DNA of 64,000 bases from NCBI GenBank assembly GCA_963764955.1, contig CAVXVE010000017.1, positions 1-64,000 of the forward strand. Direction: 5' to 3'. Below the pieces are notes generated by a model. The model was not told the DNA's origin. It saw only the letters and a list, made by a program, of their open reading frames with translations, and ran no database searches. Source of the DNA: Roseiarcus sp963764955. GTDB taxonomy: Bacteria; Pseudomonadota; Alphaproteobacteria; Rhizobiales; Beijerinckiaceae. Positions 42,930 through 52,461 of the stretch are shown here, one piece after another (position 1 is the stretch's first letter; each line of letters begins with the position of its first letter). Made by a program: the position numbers and the translations under genes.

Positions 42930-44402
42930 ATGCGAGATGCGGGCGCGTCCCTCGTCGATTTTATTGGGGTCGAAAAATCCTATGGCGCCGTCCGGGCTCT
43001 GGATGGCGCCGATTTTTTGCTTTTCCCCGGCGAGTGCGTCGGCGTCGTCGGTCACAACGGCGCGGGAAAGTCGACGCTCATGCATGTCCTCAACGGCGGC
43101 GTCGCGGCGGACCGGGGCCGATTCGTCGTCGCGGGCGAGGAACAGCCGCAGTGGAATTCCGCGCGCGCAAGAGCGCTCGGCCTGCGCTGCGTCTTTCAGG
43201 AACTGTCTCTCTGCCCGAACCTGACGGTCGCCGAAAACGCCCGCGTCGTTCACCCCGCGATCCAGGGCTTCGGCTGGCGGCGCCGGGCGGGCCGGCTCAT
43301 TCTCGATAAGCTCGACGAGATCTTTCCCGGCCACGGCGTGCGGGCGAACGACCTCGTGCAGGACCTGACCATTGGCCGCAAGCAGATGGTCGAGATCGCG
43401 CGCGCTTTCTCGGTCTCCGACGCGCCCGCGCGCCTCGTTATTCTCGACGAGCCGACCTCCTCGCTCGACGCGCATACGGCCGGGCAGCTGCTCGCGCATG
43501 TGCGCCGTTCGGTCGCCTCGGGGGTCAGTTGCGTGCTGATCTCCCATATCCTGGGCGAGGTGCTGTCGACCTGCGATCGCATCGTCGTCATGCGCGACGG
43601 CAAGGTGGTCATTGCCGACGTCGCGGGTAATTTCGACCGCGCGAAGCTGGTCGGCGCCATGGGCGGCATCGAGCCGGATGCGCCGCGGGCTCAGGCCGCG
43701 GCTGCGAATGCAGCGCGCGGCGGCGCTTCGGTCGTCGTTCGCGTGCGCCCCGAGAGACAAGCCGACGAGCGGGAAGTGACAGCGCGCGAGGGCGAGATCA
43801 TTGGCCTTGCCGGCCTCGCTGGCCATGGCCAGACCGACCTTCTGCTTGCGACCTTCGCCGCCGCGTCGCATCCTCGCGCGCACGCGACCGTCGGCGCGCC
43901 GGTTGCGCTCGTCGCCGGCGATCGGCAATCGGACGGCGTCTTTCCAGGATGGTCGATCGCCCGGAATATTGGCGTCCGGTCGCTGAAACGGTTGCGCTCA
44001 GGCCCGCTGCTTTCGCCTCGCCTCGAAGACGAGCTCGCCAACGGCTGGCGCGAGCGCATCAGGATCCGCACGCCCGACGTCCACAACAACATCCTTTCGC
44101 TTTCCGGCGGCAATCAGCAGAAGACCCTGTTTGCGCGCGCGCTTGGCTCGGATGCGCGCATCATGCTGATGGACGATCCGATGCGCGGCGTCGATTTCGG
44201 CACCAAGCTCGAGGTCTATGACCTCATTCGCGCCGAAGCTGAGCGAGGGCGCACCTTCCTTTGGTATACGACCGAGGTCGAGGAGCTGAAGAACTGCGAC
44301 CGCGCCTACGTGTTCCGCGACGGCGCGATCGTCGCCGAGCTCATGCGCGACGAGCTCAACGAAGAGCAGGTGATCCATTCTTCCTTCGCGGGCGTCGCCT
44401 GA
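42930..44402 (+). CDS. Sugar ABC transporter ATPase (two-domain)
   Basis: A 490-residue duplicated ATPase of the RbsA/MglA type. Domain 1: Walker A GHNGAGKSTLMHVL, signature region LTIGRKQMVEIARA, Walker B LVILDEPTSSLD. Domain 2 is degenerate at Walker A (GLAGHGQTDLLLA, no Lys), as usual in this group, with LSGGNQQKTLFARAL and MLMDDPMRGVDFGTK. It energises import with the two permeases that follow. Start at 42930, 50 bases after the binding-protein gene. Confidence 0.88.
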   Translation: MRDAGASLVDFIGVEKSYGAVRALDGADFLLFPGECVGVVGHNGAGKSTLMHVLNGGVAADRGRFVVAGEEQPQWNSARARALGLRCVFQELSLCPNLTVAENARVVHPAIQGFGWRRRAGRLILDKLDEIFPGHGVRANDLVQDLTIGRKQMVEIARAFSVSDAPARLVILDEPTSSLDAHTAGQLLAHVRRSVASGVSCVLISHILGEVLSTCDRIVVMRDGKVVIADVAGNFDRAKLVGAMGGIEPDAPRAQAAAANAARGGASVVVRVRPERQADEREVTAREGEIIGLAGLAGHGQTDLLLATFAAASHPRAHATVGAPVALVAGDRQSDGVFPGWSIARNIGVRSLKRLRSGPLLSPRLEDELANGWRERIRIRTPDVHNNILSLSGGNQQKTLFARALGSDARIMLMDDPMRGVDFGTKLEVYDLIRAEAERGRTFLWYTTEVEELKNCDRAYVFRDGAIVAELMRDELNEEQVIHSSFAGVA

Positions 44403-44404
44403 CC

Positions 44405-45379
44405 ATGAGCACGGCGGCCGCCACGCCCTCGGCGAACGCGAGCGGAGCTGAGTGGCGCCGGCGGCTGCGCGCGGCGCTTCCGGCCCTGTCGCTGGCTCTT
44501 GTCGTCGCCGCCATCGCCTGGCTCAATCCGCGCGCGATCAGCTACTTCGGCTTCACGCTGATGCTGAACCTCGCGATTCCGATCGCGCTCGCCACGATGG
44601 CGCAGATGTTCGTCATCGCGTGCAACGACCTCGATCTGTCGATCGGCACTTTCGTCGGCTTTGTCTGCTGCGTGGCGGCGACCTGGTTGCACGAAACGCC
44701 CTGGCTCGGCGCGCTGGCGCTGCTTGGCTGCGTCGCGCTTTACGCCGCTCTTGGGGCGCTCATTTATCTGCGCAATCTGCCTTCGATCGTCGTCACCCTC
44801 GGCATGAGCTTCGTCTGGCAGGGCCTTGCGATCCTTCTCCTGCCGAAGCCCGGGGGGAAGGCGCCCGGCTGGCTGCTGGCGATCATGGGCGTCAAGCCGC
44901 CTTTCGTGCCCTTCCCGATCATCGCCGCCGTCGTCATCGCGGGCGTCGGCTATTTCGGGCTGATGCGTACGTCCTACGGCGCGATCCTGCGCGCTTCCGG
45001 CGGCAACGCGCTGGCGATCGAGCGCGCCGGCTGGTCGCTGCTCAAGGTCAAAATGACGTTGTTCGCGCTCGCCGGCGTGTTCGGCGTGCTGTCGGGGATG
45101 GCGCTGGTCGGCATCACCACATCCGCCGACGCCAACATCGGCAACGGCTATACGCTGCTCTCCATCGCCGGCGTCATCCTCGGCGGCGGCGAGTTCGTCG
45201 GCGGGGTGGTGTCGCCGGTCGGCGCCGTGCTTGGCGCTTTGACGATGGCGATGGCGGCTTCGCCGCTGCTCACCTTCATGCACATTCCGCCCGACTGGCA
45301 GGTCGCGGCCAATGGCGCGATCCTCATCATCGTGCTCGCCGCCCGCGTCGCCATCACCCGCAAGGGGCCGGACCGATGA
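44405..45379 (+). CDS. Sugar ABC transporter permease 1
   Basis: A 324-residue RbsC-type permease (BPD_transp_2) with about ten membrane helices: LSLALVVAAIAWLNPRAISY, then MFVIACNDLDLSIGTFVGFV, which carries the family 'DLS-G' signature, and AIERAGWSLLKVKMTLFALA in the coupling region. ATG 44405 lies 2 bases after the ATPase stop. The next permease overlaps it by ATGA. Confidence 0.88.
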   Translation: MSTAAATPSANASGAEWRRRLRAALPALSLALVVAAIAWLNPRAISYFGFTLMLNLAIPIALATMAQMFVIACNDLDLSIGTFVGFVCCVAATWLHETPWLGALALLGCVALYAALGALIYLRNLPSIVVTLGMSFVWQGLAILLLPKPGGKAPGWLLAIMGVKPPFVPFPIIAAVVIAGVGYFGLMRTSYGAILRASGGNALAIERAGWSLLKVKMTLFALAGVFGVLSGMALVGITTSADANIGNGYTLLSIAGVILGGGEFVGGVVSPVGAVLGALTMAMAASPLLTFMHIPPDWQVAANGAILIIVLAARVAITRKGPDR

Positions 45380-46326
45380 CAGCCGCGTTCCGGACGCTTC
45401 TCGCACGGCCATGGGTCTGGTCCTTCCTCGGCGCCGGCGTCGTGTGGCTCGCGGCGATCGCCTTCACCGGAGGTTACGGCGCGGGAGGGATGCTGACGGC
45501 GGCGCTGTCGCTGTCGGTGTTCACCGTCATCGTCGGCGTAGGCCAGATGTTCGTCATCACGCTCGGGCCTGGCAACATCGACCTGTCGCTGCCGGCCAAC
45601 ATTGGGCTCGCGAGCGCGGTCGCGATGAAGACGATGGGCGGCGACGACCGGCTGGTCGTCGTTGGCCTCGCCGCAGCAATCGCCTGCGGGATCGCGGTGG
45701 GCCTCGCCAATTACCTTTTGATCTGGGCGCTGCGCATCCCGCCGATCATCGCGACGCTGTCGGCGAGTTTCATCATCCAGTCGGTCGACATCTCTTATGG
45801 ACGGGGCTTGCAGATCAAGCCGCCGCCGGGCTTCGCCGACTTCACCAACATAATTATTGCTGGCGCGCCCCTGCTGGCGATCCTGACGGTTCTCTTCACG
45901 ATCGGCGCCAACATCGCGCTCCACCGCACGATCTGGGGGCGATCGGTGGTCGCGATCGGCCAGAACCGGCGCGCCGCGCGGCTGGCGGGGCTCAAGGTCG
46001 AGCCGGTGCGCTGCGCGACTTATGCGCTCTGCGGGGCGCTCGGCGGCCTCAACGGAGCGCTGCTCGCCGGCTATTTCCGCGGCGCCAATGTCGACATCGG
46101 CGCGGAATATCTGCTCGCCTCGATCGCTGTCGTGGTGATCGGCGGCACGTCGGTCAGCGGGGGCAGGGCGAATCTGCCAGGCGTCTGGGGCGGCGCGCTG
46201 TTCCTGGTGCTGCTCTTGACGATGCTCAACACGTTCGGCGTCAGCGCCGGCGTCCGGCTCCTGGCCACCGGACTCATCATCGTCGCGGTCATTACCGCAG
46301 CCGGCGGCGAGAAGCCGGCGCGGTGA
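45376..46326 (+). CDS. Sugar ABC transporter permease 2
   Basis: A 316-residue RbsC-type permease. GQMFVITLGPGNIDLSLPAN is the signature region, then PPIIATLSASFIIQSVDISY, GQNRRAARLAGLKVEPVRCA as coupling loop and IGGTSVSGGRANLPGVWGGA near the C-terminus. Two different permeases imply a heterodimeric channel. The ATG overlaps the stop of permease 1. Confidence 0.88.
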   Translation: MTAAFRTLLARPWVWSFLGAGVVWLAAIAFTGGYGAGGMLTAALSLSVFTVIVGVGQMFVITLGPGNIDLSLPANIGLASAVAMKTMGGDDRLVVVGLAAAIACGIAVGLANYLLIWALRIPPIIATLSASFIIQSVDISYGRGLQIKPPPGFADFTNIIIAGAPLLAILTVLFTIGANIALHRTIWGRSVVAIGQNRRAARLAGLKVEPVRCATYALCGALGGLNGALLAGYFRGANVDIGAEYLLASIAVVVIGGTSVSGGRANLPGVWGGALFLVLLLTMLNTFGVSAGVRLLATGLIIVAVITAAGGEKPAR

Positions 46327-46335
46327 CCGCGAGTC

Positions 46336-46912
46336 TCAGACCAGGAACGGAATGAGAGCCGGCGTGCGCGCGGCGTAACGGGCGTAAGACGTCGCCAAAC
46401 TGACGGCGCATGATGGCCTCCTCAAGTCTGAGCTTGCGCCAGAAAGAGGCGGCGACGATCGCGACGGCGAGCACGCCGCGCCACTCGCCAACCGCCAAGG
46501 CTGAGCCTACGAACGCCAGAAGGAGGCCGGTATAGATTGGATGGCGTACGAAACGGTAAGGTCCCGCGACGATCAGTTCATGATCGCGCTTGAGCTCGAC
46601 GTAGCTGCTCCAGTTGCCGGCGATGATGAACCGCGCCCAGATGGCGAACGCGAGGCCGGCGAAGGTCAGCGCGGCGCCGAGCGAAGCCAGCCATAACGCG
46701 ATCGGGGTAAAACGCTCGTTGAGCAGGGGCAGGGGAAGCGGCGCCACGAGCAGATAGGCGGCAATGAGAAGCGGCACGACATGCGAGAGCCGCGAGACGG
46801 CGTTCTCGGATTGGGCCGCCGCTTTCACACGGCGCGCCATGACGTTCCAGAGCGCAAACCATCCGCCCCACATCAAGATGAAGAGCGAAAGGAAGAGCCA
46901 ATGGTAGAACAT
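46336..46912 (-). pseudogene. Isoprenylcysteine carboxyl methyltransferase-like membrane protein, frameshifted
   Basis: A membrane protein of the ICMT/PEMT type with about five helices (LFLSLFILMWGGWFALW at the start; VVPLLIAAYLLVAPLPLPLL). The family core GPYRFVRHPIYTGLLLAFVG binds SAM and substrate, then RLEEAIMRRQFG. The frame shifts near 46405. In the next frame it ends SYARYAARTPALIPFLV at 46336, the normal family C-terminus. As sequenced, the other frame runs to 46292 and overlaps the permease end. Bacterial substrates are mostly unknown. Confidence 0.75.
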
Positions 46913-46938
46913 TGCGCAGCCTTAGGGGCCGCGGGGCT

Positions 46939-47502
46939 TCAGCCCTCCCACGCCTCGACTGCCTGAACGTCCGGCAGGAAGTGCTTGAGAAGGTTCTCGA
47001 TCCCGTGCCTCAGCGTCGCGGTCGAGGAGGGGCAGCCCGAGCAGGCGCCTTTCATCTTGAGATAGACAACCCCCTCGCGATAGCCTTTGAAGATGATGTC
47101 GCCGCCGTCGCCGGCCACAGCCGGCCTCACTCGCGTCTCGATCAACTCCTTGATGGCCTCGACCGACTCGGCGTCCTTCGAGTCGAAGAACTCGCCGGTC
47201 GTGACGGCGTCAGCGCCGCCGGTCTCGAGCAAGGGCTCGCCGGAGAGATAGAACTCGGTCACGACGCCAAGCACCGCCGGCCGCAGATGCTGCCATTCGC
47301 CTTCGCCCTTGGTCACCGAGATGAAGTCGTTGGCGAAGAAAACGCTTGCTACGCCCGGCAGCCCCATGAGCGCCTTGGCGAGCGGCGAGCGCTCGGCTTG
47401 AGCCGCGTCGCGCGCCTCGAACGTGCCCTCGTCCATCACCGTGCGGCCGGGGAGGAATTTGAGGGTCGCGGGATTGGGCGTGACTGCGGTCTGGATGAAC
47501 AT
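46939..47502 (-). CDS. NifU-like iron-sulfur scaffold/carrier (NfuA type)
   Basis: A 187-residue Fe-S carrier: N-terminal Nfu_N domain (MFIQTAVTPNPATLKFLPGR, VFFANDFISVTKGEGEWQHL) and C-terminal NifU domain with the cluster ligands in KGACSGCPSSTATL (CxxC). It passes [4Fe-4S] clusters to target enzymes such as the adjacent, divergently encoded iron-sulfur L-serine dehydratase or the HiPIPs. Confidence 0.9.
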   Translation of the reverse strand: MFIQTAVTPNPATLKFLPGRTVMDEGTFEARDAAQAERSPLAKALMGLPGVASVFFANDFISVTKGEGEWQHLRPAVLGVVTEFYLSGEPLLETGGADAVTTGEFFDSKDAESVEAIKELIETRVRPAVAGDGGDIIFKGYREGVVYLKMKGACSGCPSSTATLRHGIENLLKHFLPDVQAVEAWEG

Positions 47503-47603
47503 GGGGACTTCGCTCCTACAGTCTGTTAGATAGGCTCCATCTGGCCGATGGGCAAGGATGGCGGCAAAAAGGGGAGGCGGGCGTGAGCGCGGCCTGAGCA
47601 GCG

Positions 47604-48974
47604 ATGATCAGCGTCTTCGAACTGTTCAAGATCGGCATCGGCCCGTCATCGTCCCACACCGTTGGGCCGATGAAGGCCGCAGCCGCGTTCGCGGCCGGCC
47701 TCGTCGGGTCGGGCGCCATCGATAAGGTCGCCTCGGTCGAGGTCGCGCTGCTTGGCTCGCTCGCCTTCACGGGAAAAGGCCACGCGACCGACAAGGCCGC
47801 AATCCTGGGCCTCAGCGGCGAAGCGCCCGAGACCGCCGATCCGAACTTGGCCGACGCGCTCGTGGCGCGGGTGCGCGAGACGAAGAGGCTCAACCTCGCC
47901 GGGCGCCGGCTCATCGCCTTCGATCCCGAGCGCGCCATTTCGTTCGACACGCTCACGCCCGCGCCGCGCCATCCCAACACCATGCGGTTCATCGCGCGCG
48001 ACGCGCAGGGCAGGGCGCTCGCCGACGAGACGTGGCTCTCGATCGGCGGCGGGTTCATCATCCGCGACGGCGCGGGCCCGGACGCCTCCGCGGGCGAAGC
48101 GCGCCTGCCCTATCCCTTTCGCTCCGGGGCCGAGCTTCTGGCGCGCGGGCGCGAAAACGGGCTCTCGATCGCCGAACTGATGCGGGCGAACGAGGCGGCG
48201 CTCCGGCCTGAAAGCGCGGTCGACGCCCATGTCGAGCGCATCCTCGACGTGATGCTCGCCTGCATCGACCGGGGCCTCGCGCAATCCGGGCCGTTGCCCG
48301 GCGGCCTGAAGCTCATGCGTCGCGCCAGGGCGATCCATGATCGTCTCATGGAGGCGGCCCAGCGCAACTTTCACCCGCCTCACGAGATCATGGATTTCGT
48401 CAGCGTCTACGCCATGGCGGTCAACGAGGAGAACGCGGCGGGCGGGCGCGTCGTCACCGCGCCGACCAATGGCGCGGCCGGAGTCGTTCCCGCCGTGCTG
48501 CGCTATTATCGCGACCATTGCGCGGGCGCGAACGGCAGGGGCCTGTCGGACTTCCTCATGACCGCGACCGCGATCGGCGCCCTCTTCAAGCTCAACGCCT
48601 CGATCTCGGGGGCGGAGGTCGGCTGCCAGGGCGAGGTCGGCGTCGCTTCGTCGATGGCGGCGGCGGGTCTCACCGCCGCGCTCGGCGGCTTGAACGAGCA
48701 GATCGAGAACGCCGCCGAAATCGCCATGGAGCACCACCTCGGCATGACCTGCGATCCGGTGGGCGGCCTCGTCCAGATCCCGTGTATCGAGCGCAACGCC
48801 TTCGGCGCGATCAAGGCGATCGCCGCGGCGTCGCTGGCGCTGCACGGCGACGGGCGCCATCGGGTGTCTTTGGACAGCGTCGTCGCCACCATGCGCCAGA
48901 CCGGCGCCGACATGCAGTCGAAGTACAAGGAGACGAGTTTGGGCGGCCTCGCGGTGAATTTCATCGAGTGCTAG
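47604..48974 (+). CDS. sdaA: L-serine ammonia-lyase (iron-sulfur, single chain)
   Basis: A [4Fe-4S] L-serine dehydratase making pyruvate and ammonia. Of 456 residues, the beta (ASB) domain is N-terminal: FELFKIGIGPSSSHTVGPMK. The alpha catalytic domain is C-terminal: VTAPTNGAAGVVPAVLRYY, SGAEVGCQGEVGVASSMAAA and MTCDPVGGLVQIPCIERN with cluster cysteines. The C-terminus QTGADMQSKYKETSLGGLA followed by VNFIEC is complete. Its last 80 or so bases recur at 49400 and 50821. Confidence 0.92.
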   Translation: MISVFELFKIGIGPSSSHTVGPMKAAAAFAAGLVGSGAIDKVASVEVALLGSLAFTGKGHATDKAAILGLSGEAPETADPNLADALVARVRETKRLNLAGRRLIAFDPERAISFDTLTPAPRHPNTMRFIARDAQGRALADETWLSIGGGFIIRDGAGPDASAGEARLPYPFRSGAELLARGRENGLSIAELMRANEAALRPESAVDAHVERILDVMLACIDRGLAQSGPLPGGLKLMRRARAIHDRLMEAAQRNFHPPHEIMDFVSVYAMAVNEENAAGGRVVTAPTNGAAGVVPAVLRYYRDHCAGANGRGLSDFLMTATAIGALFKLNASISGAEVGCQGEVGVASSMAAAGLTAALGGLNEQIENAAEIAMEHHLGMTCDPVGGLVQIPCIERNAFGAIKAIAAASLALHGDGRHRVSLDSVVATMRQTGADMQSKYKETSLGGLAVNFIEC

Positions 48975-49078
48975 GGGGCAGGCGGTACGAAATTTGGAAA
49001 GTCTTGGCGAGCCTCCTTTTGGCGGCGAAAAGGGTCAAATTGGGGGGTTGGAAAAGCTTGGATTTCCTTGGATTCTCT

Positions 49079-49145
49079 CGTCCGAATCGAGACTTATCAA
49101 TGGGTTACGGACGATTTTTGGTGGAAATATTTTTGTGCCCTCTCT
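49079..49145 (+). repeat. Interspersed repeat, copy 3 (GGACTTTTC family)
   Basis: TCCGAATCGAGACTTATC, then AATGGGTTACGGACGA, a T/A-rich run and TTTTGTGCCC: same order as copies 1 and 2 but more diverged. It lies in the 425-base gap between sdaA and its first 3' copy, which otherwise holds no gene. Confidence 0.55.
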
Positions 49146-49399
49146 CCGGCCGTCTGGGCGGCGCGCGCCGCGCCTGTCGAGCGGTTTGCCGCTGTCCACG
49201 CCGCGCGCTCCATCCGTCGGCAAGATGTCCTCGGACTCGATGTCAGTGATTCTCTCCTTCAATCCAGGCCGGTCGTTCGCCAGTCCCGAAGCCCTTCTTT
49301 CATCCTGCCGCCGCCGCGCGTTTCTGGCAAGAAAATGTCGGTAATTCTAATTCACGGATTGACGGCGACGGGTGGACAGCACCGCCGCCGCACAGACGT

Positions 49400-49476
49400 C
49401 AGACCGGCGCCGACATGCAGTCGAAGTACAAGGAGACGAGCCTTGGCGGGCTCGCGGTGAATTTTGCGGAGTGCTG
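49400..49476 (+). repeat. Second copy of sdaA 3' end
   Basis: Reads QTGADMQSKYKETSLGGLA then VNFAEC in frame, without the stop (TGG instead). The DNA is nearly the same as 48898-48973. The upstream 40 bases also resemble sdaA (GACGGCGACGGG), but less. Confidence 0.8.
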
Positions 49477-49533
49477 GCTTAAACAAGCCAATGACTTGAA
49501 CCCGCGATCGGCGGCCCGAGGGGAGGAGAAAAC

Positions 49534-50076
49534 ATGTTGTCCTGGCGGCGCTGCATCGGCAAAGTCGGCGCACTATCTTTCGCGCTGACTATAGCTTCGC
49601 CCTCGGTCGCCGAGCCCGGAAGCGCTGTCGCTCAATCCGGCATCGTCATATTTTGGAACGCGGCTAAATGCATAGGCGGTTATCACTCAGATTTCTATTC
49701 TGCTCATTGTGATCCGGGACCCTCTGCCACCATTCTCGACTTCAGGACTAAGATACAATTTTTCTGCCTCGACACCGCGGCTGTAGAGATACGATGGGCA
49801 ATTCCGACAGACACGAAACGAGCATCGCCCATCCCGCCAAGCCAGATAGATTGGCGTCCGGAATGTTGGAAAGAGCCGCTAAAGTTAGACGTTGATCCAA
49901 ACACCACGATACTCACGCCGCAATACAATCAATCACCGGCGCCAAATTACTACATGACCATGAACGTGATGGTCCTTTACGATGCAATCAAGCTTACGAT
50001 CAAGCTTTGCCTTGTGCCTTTGTTTCCGGGGTTCCCAGTCGAGCCCGCGTGCGCAGATGCTGAGATACGATCTTGA
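49534..50076 (+). CDS. Exported hypothetical protein
   Basis: A 180-residue protein I do not recognise. Signal peptide (KVGALSFALTIASPSVA), a mature part with five Cys (AAKCIGGYH, SAHCDPGP, FFCLDTAA, PECWKEP, ACADAE) that could pair as disulphides, and a hydrophobic stretch near residues 150-170. Base composition is lower in GC than the neighbours, pointing to acquired DNA. GGGAGGAG stands 6 bases before ATG 49534. It lies between the second and third copies of the sdaA 3' end. Confidence 0.6.
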   Translation: MLSWRRCIGKVGALSFALTIASPSVAEPGSAVAQSGIVIFWNAAKCIGGYHSDFYSAHCDPGPSATILDFRTKIQFFCLDTAAVEIRWAIPTDTKRASPIPPSQIDWRPECWKEPLKLDVDPNTTILTPQYNQSPAPNYYMTMNVMVLYDAIKLTIKLCLVPLFPGFPVEPACADAEIRS

Positions 50077-50154
50077 AACCCCGTTCTGAGCTGGGCCGCG
50101 CTCGATGGCGGCGTTGAGCTAGCCGAACAACGCCGCTGCGGGAGGGAGCGACCA

Positions 50155-50649
50155 ATGATGATGGAAAGGCGCCTCAAGATTCTCATGATCAGCGGCGTCA
50201 CGATTCTGTGCGGCTTTATCGTCGCGGGAAACATCCATGATCCCGGCACAAACTTGCTGTTCGTCCAGCATGTCTTCAGCATGGACACAATCGTTCCGGT
50301 CAGTGCAATGGCGGATCACGCCATATCCAGTCCGCTGCTGTGGCGGATTGCCTTCTGGTTGATCGTCACGGGGGAAGGGCTGACAGCAGCCCTTTTTGCG
50401 TTCGGCGCAGTGGAGCTCTTTCGGGCCCGAAACGGCGCCGCGCGGGATTTTCACCAAGCCAAGCGGTTTGTCTTCGCCGGGGCCGGTTGCGGATTCGTGG
50501 TTTGGTTCATCGGCTTTCTGGCCGTTGGGGGCGAGTGGTTTGCGATGTGGCAATCCCAGGTCTGGGACGGTCAGCCAGCCGCATTCCGCTTCTTCGCGTC
50601 AATTCTTCTTGTTCTGATCTTCGTCGCCCAACCGGACCCTGAACTGTAG
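50155..50649 (+). CDS. DUF2165 family small membrane protein
   Basis: A 164-residue protein with four membrane helices. DPGTNLLFVQHVFSMDTIVP in the first periplasmic loop is the family hallmark. Then LLWRIAFWLIVTGEGLTAAL, FVFAGAGCGFVVWFIGFLA and GEWFAMWQSQVWDGQPAAFR. Function unknown. GGGAGG lies 8 bases before ATG 50155. It is located with the preceding exported protein between sdaA 3' copies. Confidence 0.75.
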   Translation: MMMERRLKILMISGVTILCGFIVAGNIHDPGTNLLFVQHVFSMDTIVPVSAMADHAISSPLLWRIAFWLIVTGEGLTAALFAFGAVELFRARNGAARDFHQAKRFVFAGAGCGFVVWFIGFLAVGGEWFAMWQSQVWDGQPAAFRFFASILLVLIFVAQPDPEL

Positions 50650-50820
50650 CGCGGAAGAATGATCCTTTAAACCTATTCAACATGTCTCATTCTGCCGTTG
50701 AGTTTTCACCGAAGCTGTGAGGCAGCTGTGGTGGGGGCTGCGGCAGGGACGGCGGGAATGTCGACGGTTTGGAAGGGCGCCGCCGCCTCGTCTCGTTCGA
50801 TAGGGGTGATCGCTGCGACG

Positions 50821-50901
50821 CGCCAGACCGGCGCCGACAGGCAGTCGAAATACAAGGAGACGTCGCTTGGCGGGCTCGCGGTGAATTTTGTGGAGTGCTG
50901 A
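50821..50901 (+). repeat. Third copy of sdaA 3' end
   Basis: Reads RQTGADRQSKYKETSLGGLA then VNFVEC and a TGA stop, with DNA nearly the same as 48895-48974. The preceding 50 bases are a diverged version of sdaA sequence. Confidence 0.8.
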
Positions 50902-50910
50902 GGGGGCGGC

Positions 50911-52293
50911 TTATGCGATCAAAAGTCGCGCTCGGGCTCGATGGCTCGCATAGCCGAGCCCAGCAAAGCCGAGCATGAGCATCGCCCAGGTCGAAGGCTC
51001 AGGCACGACGGCGGTCATCGAACCGGTGAATGACCCGCCGCCAACGAATGAAACCTGAGTGACAAAGCCGTTGCCGTTGGAAGCGTCGACGCCGGGGTTA
51101 ATGCCGAGAATCTCGAACTCGCTGACGCCGCCAGGACCAAAGTTGAACAGCGTGTCCGGCGCAAGCAAAGCGTCGAACACCCATTTGCCGTTTTTCCATA
51201 AGTAGAGCGAGTAATCGTTGAGATTGCCAATGTTGGGCAACTCAACGCTGGCAAAATTCGGGTCGCTGGCCCCAATCTGGTAGATGTAGCCGTGCGCCAT
51301 CAGAGGATCAATATTGTAGGTTACTCCGGACGCCACACTCATGTCGAATTCGTAGATTGCCGAGCCAGTGCCAGAAATAACGTTCGGCGTGTAGATCGGC
51401 CCGTCAAACGGAGGAGGCGCGTTACTTGGAGAGAAAGAGTTATAAGAGATAAACTCGGAGTATTGAGCATAACCTAGAGAACCGCCATTACCAAATAAGG
51501 CGGCATCGATAACGATGACATATTTGTTGTCAGCCAACAGGGATTTTGAGGGTGGATTGCCGGCGGCGTCGGTGTTGGGAGGAAGGTTACCGAGATCCAA
51601 TGACGTCTGCGTTCCAGGAAGTGTAAAGAAATCGATGAGCTGTTGGCTTTGAGTCTTTGGGTTCTGATAGATGACCCCGAAATTTACCCCCAATTTGTAA
51701 CCAGTGGGAACGTCTATATTCGGCAATGTCCAGTGGACGGTCGCGGTGGGATATGTGCTGTCAAAATTTATAGAATTGATTATTGGGAGAAACCCCATAT
51801 TTGGGCCATTCGAAATGCCGGTCGTGTCATTTGATGTGAATTGTCCAGTCGTGTATCCGGGATGGCTGACCTGCAAGTTCCACGCTCCAACCAAAGACTG
51901 CGAATAGGGCGCTTCGCCGAAGTATCCGTATGGCTCTCCCGGGGCGTTGAAATACGTCACCGGATTAGGAAATTTGACGCCGTTATTCATAGAAGCCGTC
52001 ACGGTTGTGCCCTGGCCGAACGGTTGTTGATCGTTTGTGAAATCGGGCGGGGATGACCAACCGGACGGAAATGGATTAGGGTAGAAGTCACCCCCAACAA
52101 GGACGTATCGACCCGTAGCGGACCACTGGCCTCCGAACGGATTCGTGTTCTGGTTCAGAAGCCAATTATACCCGCCGTCGTAGGCGCACATGGCGTCGGT
52201 CGCACAAGGTACGTCTGCCTCTGCCTCCGTAACGGCCAAGCCGAAACCGGCAACCAATGCGAACGCCGCGCTTAGACGCAATTTGGTGTTCAT
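50911..52293 (-). CDS. PEP-CTERM exported protein
   Basis: A 460-residue exported protein. Signal peptide (LRLSAAFALVAGFGLAVTEA), a long mature part rich in Asn, Pro, Gly and Tyr without known domains, and a C-terminal PEP-CTERM sorting tail: VPEPSTWAMLMLGFAGLGYA plus basic HRARARL. Exosortase cleaves such tails, often in strains making extracellular polysaccharide. ATG 52293 with GGGGAG 7 bases upstream. Lower GC than its surroundings, like the gene at 49534. No exosortase gene is in the window. Confidence 0.75.
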   Translation of the reverse strand: MNTKLRLSAAFALVAGFGLAVTEAEADVPCATDAMCAYDGGYNWLLNQNTNPFGGQWSATGRYVLVGGDFYPNPFPSGWSSPPDFTNDQQPFGQGTTVTASMNNGVKFPNPVTYFNAPGEPYGYFGEAPYSQSLVGAWNLQVSHPGYTTGQFTSNDTTGISNGPNMGFLPIINSINFDSTYPTATVHWTLPNIDVPTGYKLGVNFGVIYQNPKTQSQQLIDFFTLPGTQTSLDLGNLPPNTDAAGNPPSKSLLADNKYVIVIDAALFGNGGSLGYAQYSEFISYNSFSPSNAPPPFDGPIYTPNVISGTGSAIYEFDMSVASGVTYNIDPLMAHGYIYQIGASDPNFASVELPNIGNLNDYSLYLWKNGKWVFDALLAPDTLFNFGPGGVSEFEILGINPGVDASNGNGFVTQVSFVGGGSFTGSMTAVVPEPSTWAMLMLGFAGLGYASHRARARLLIA

Positions 52294-52461
52294 GAGTAAA
52301 CTCCCCAGCCCGTGAGGAGATTGTATGCAAAGTAAACACCCGTCAAGCAAAACGAGCTGGTGAAACGCAGCCGGCTATTCGCTTTAGGTCCGGCGCCCGG
52401 TTGACTGGAGATCGGTGCCCCCTCGATTTCCGGTCGCGCGGGGGGTGGCGAAAGGCGTTTG

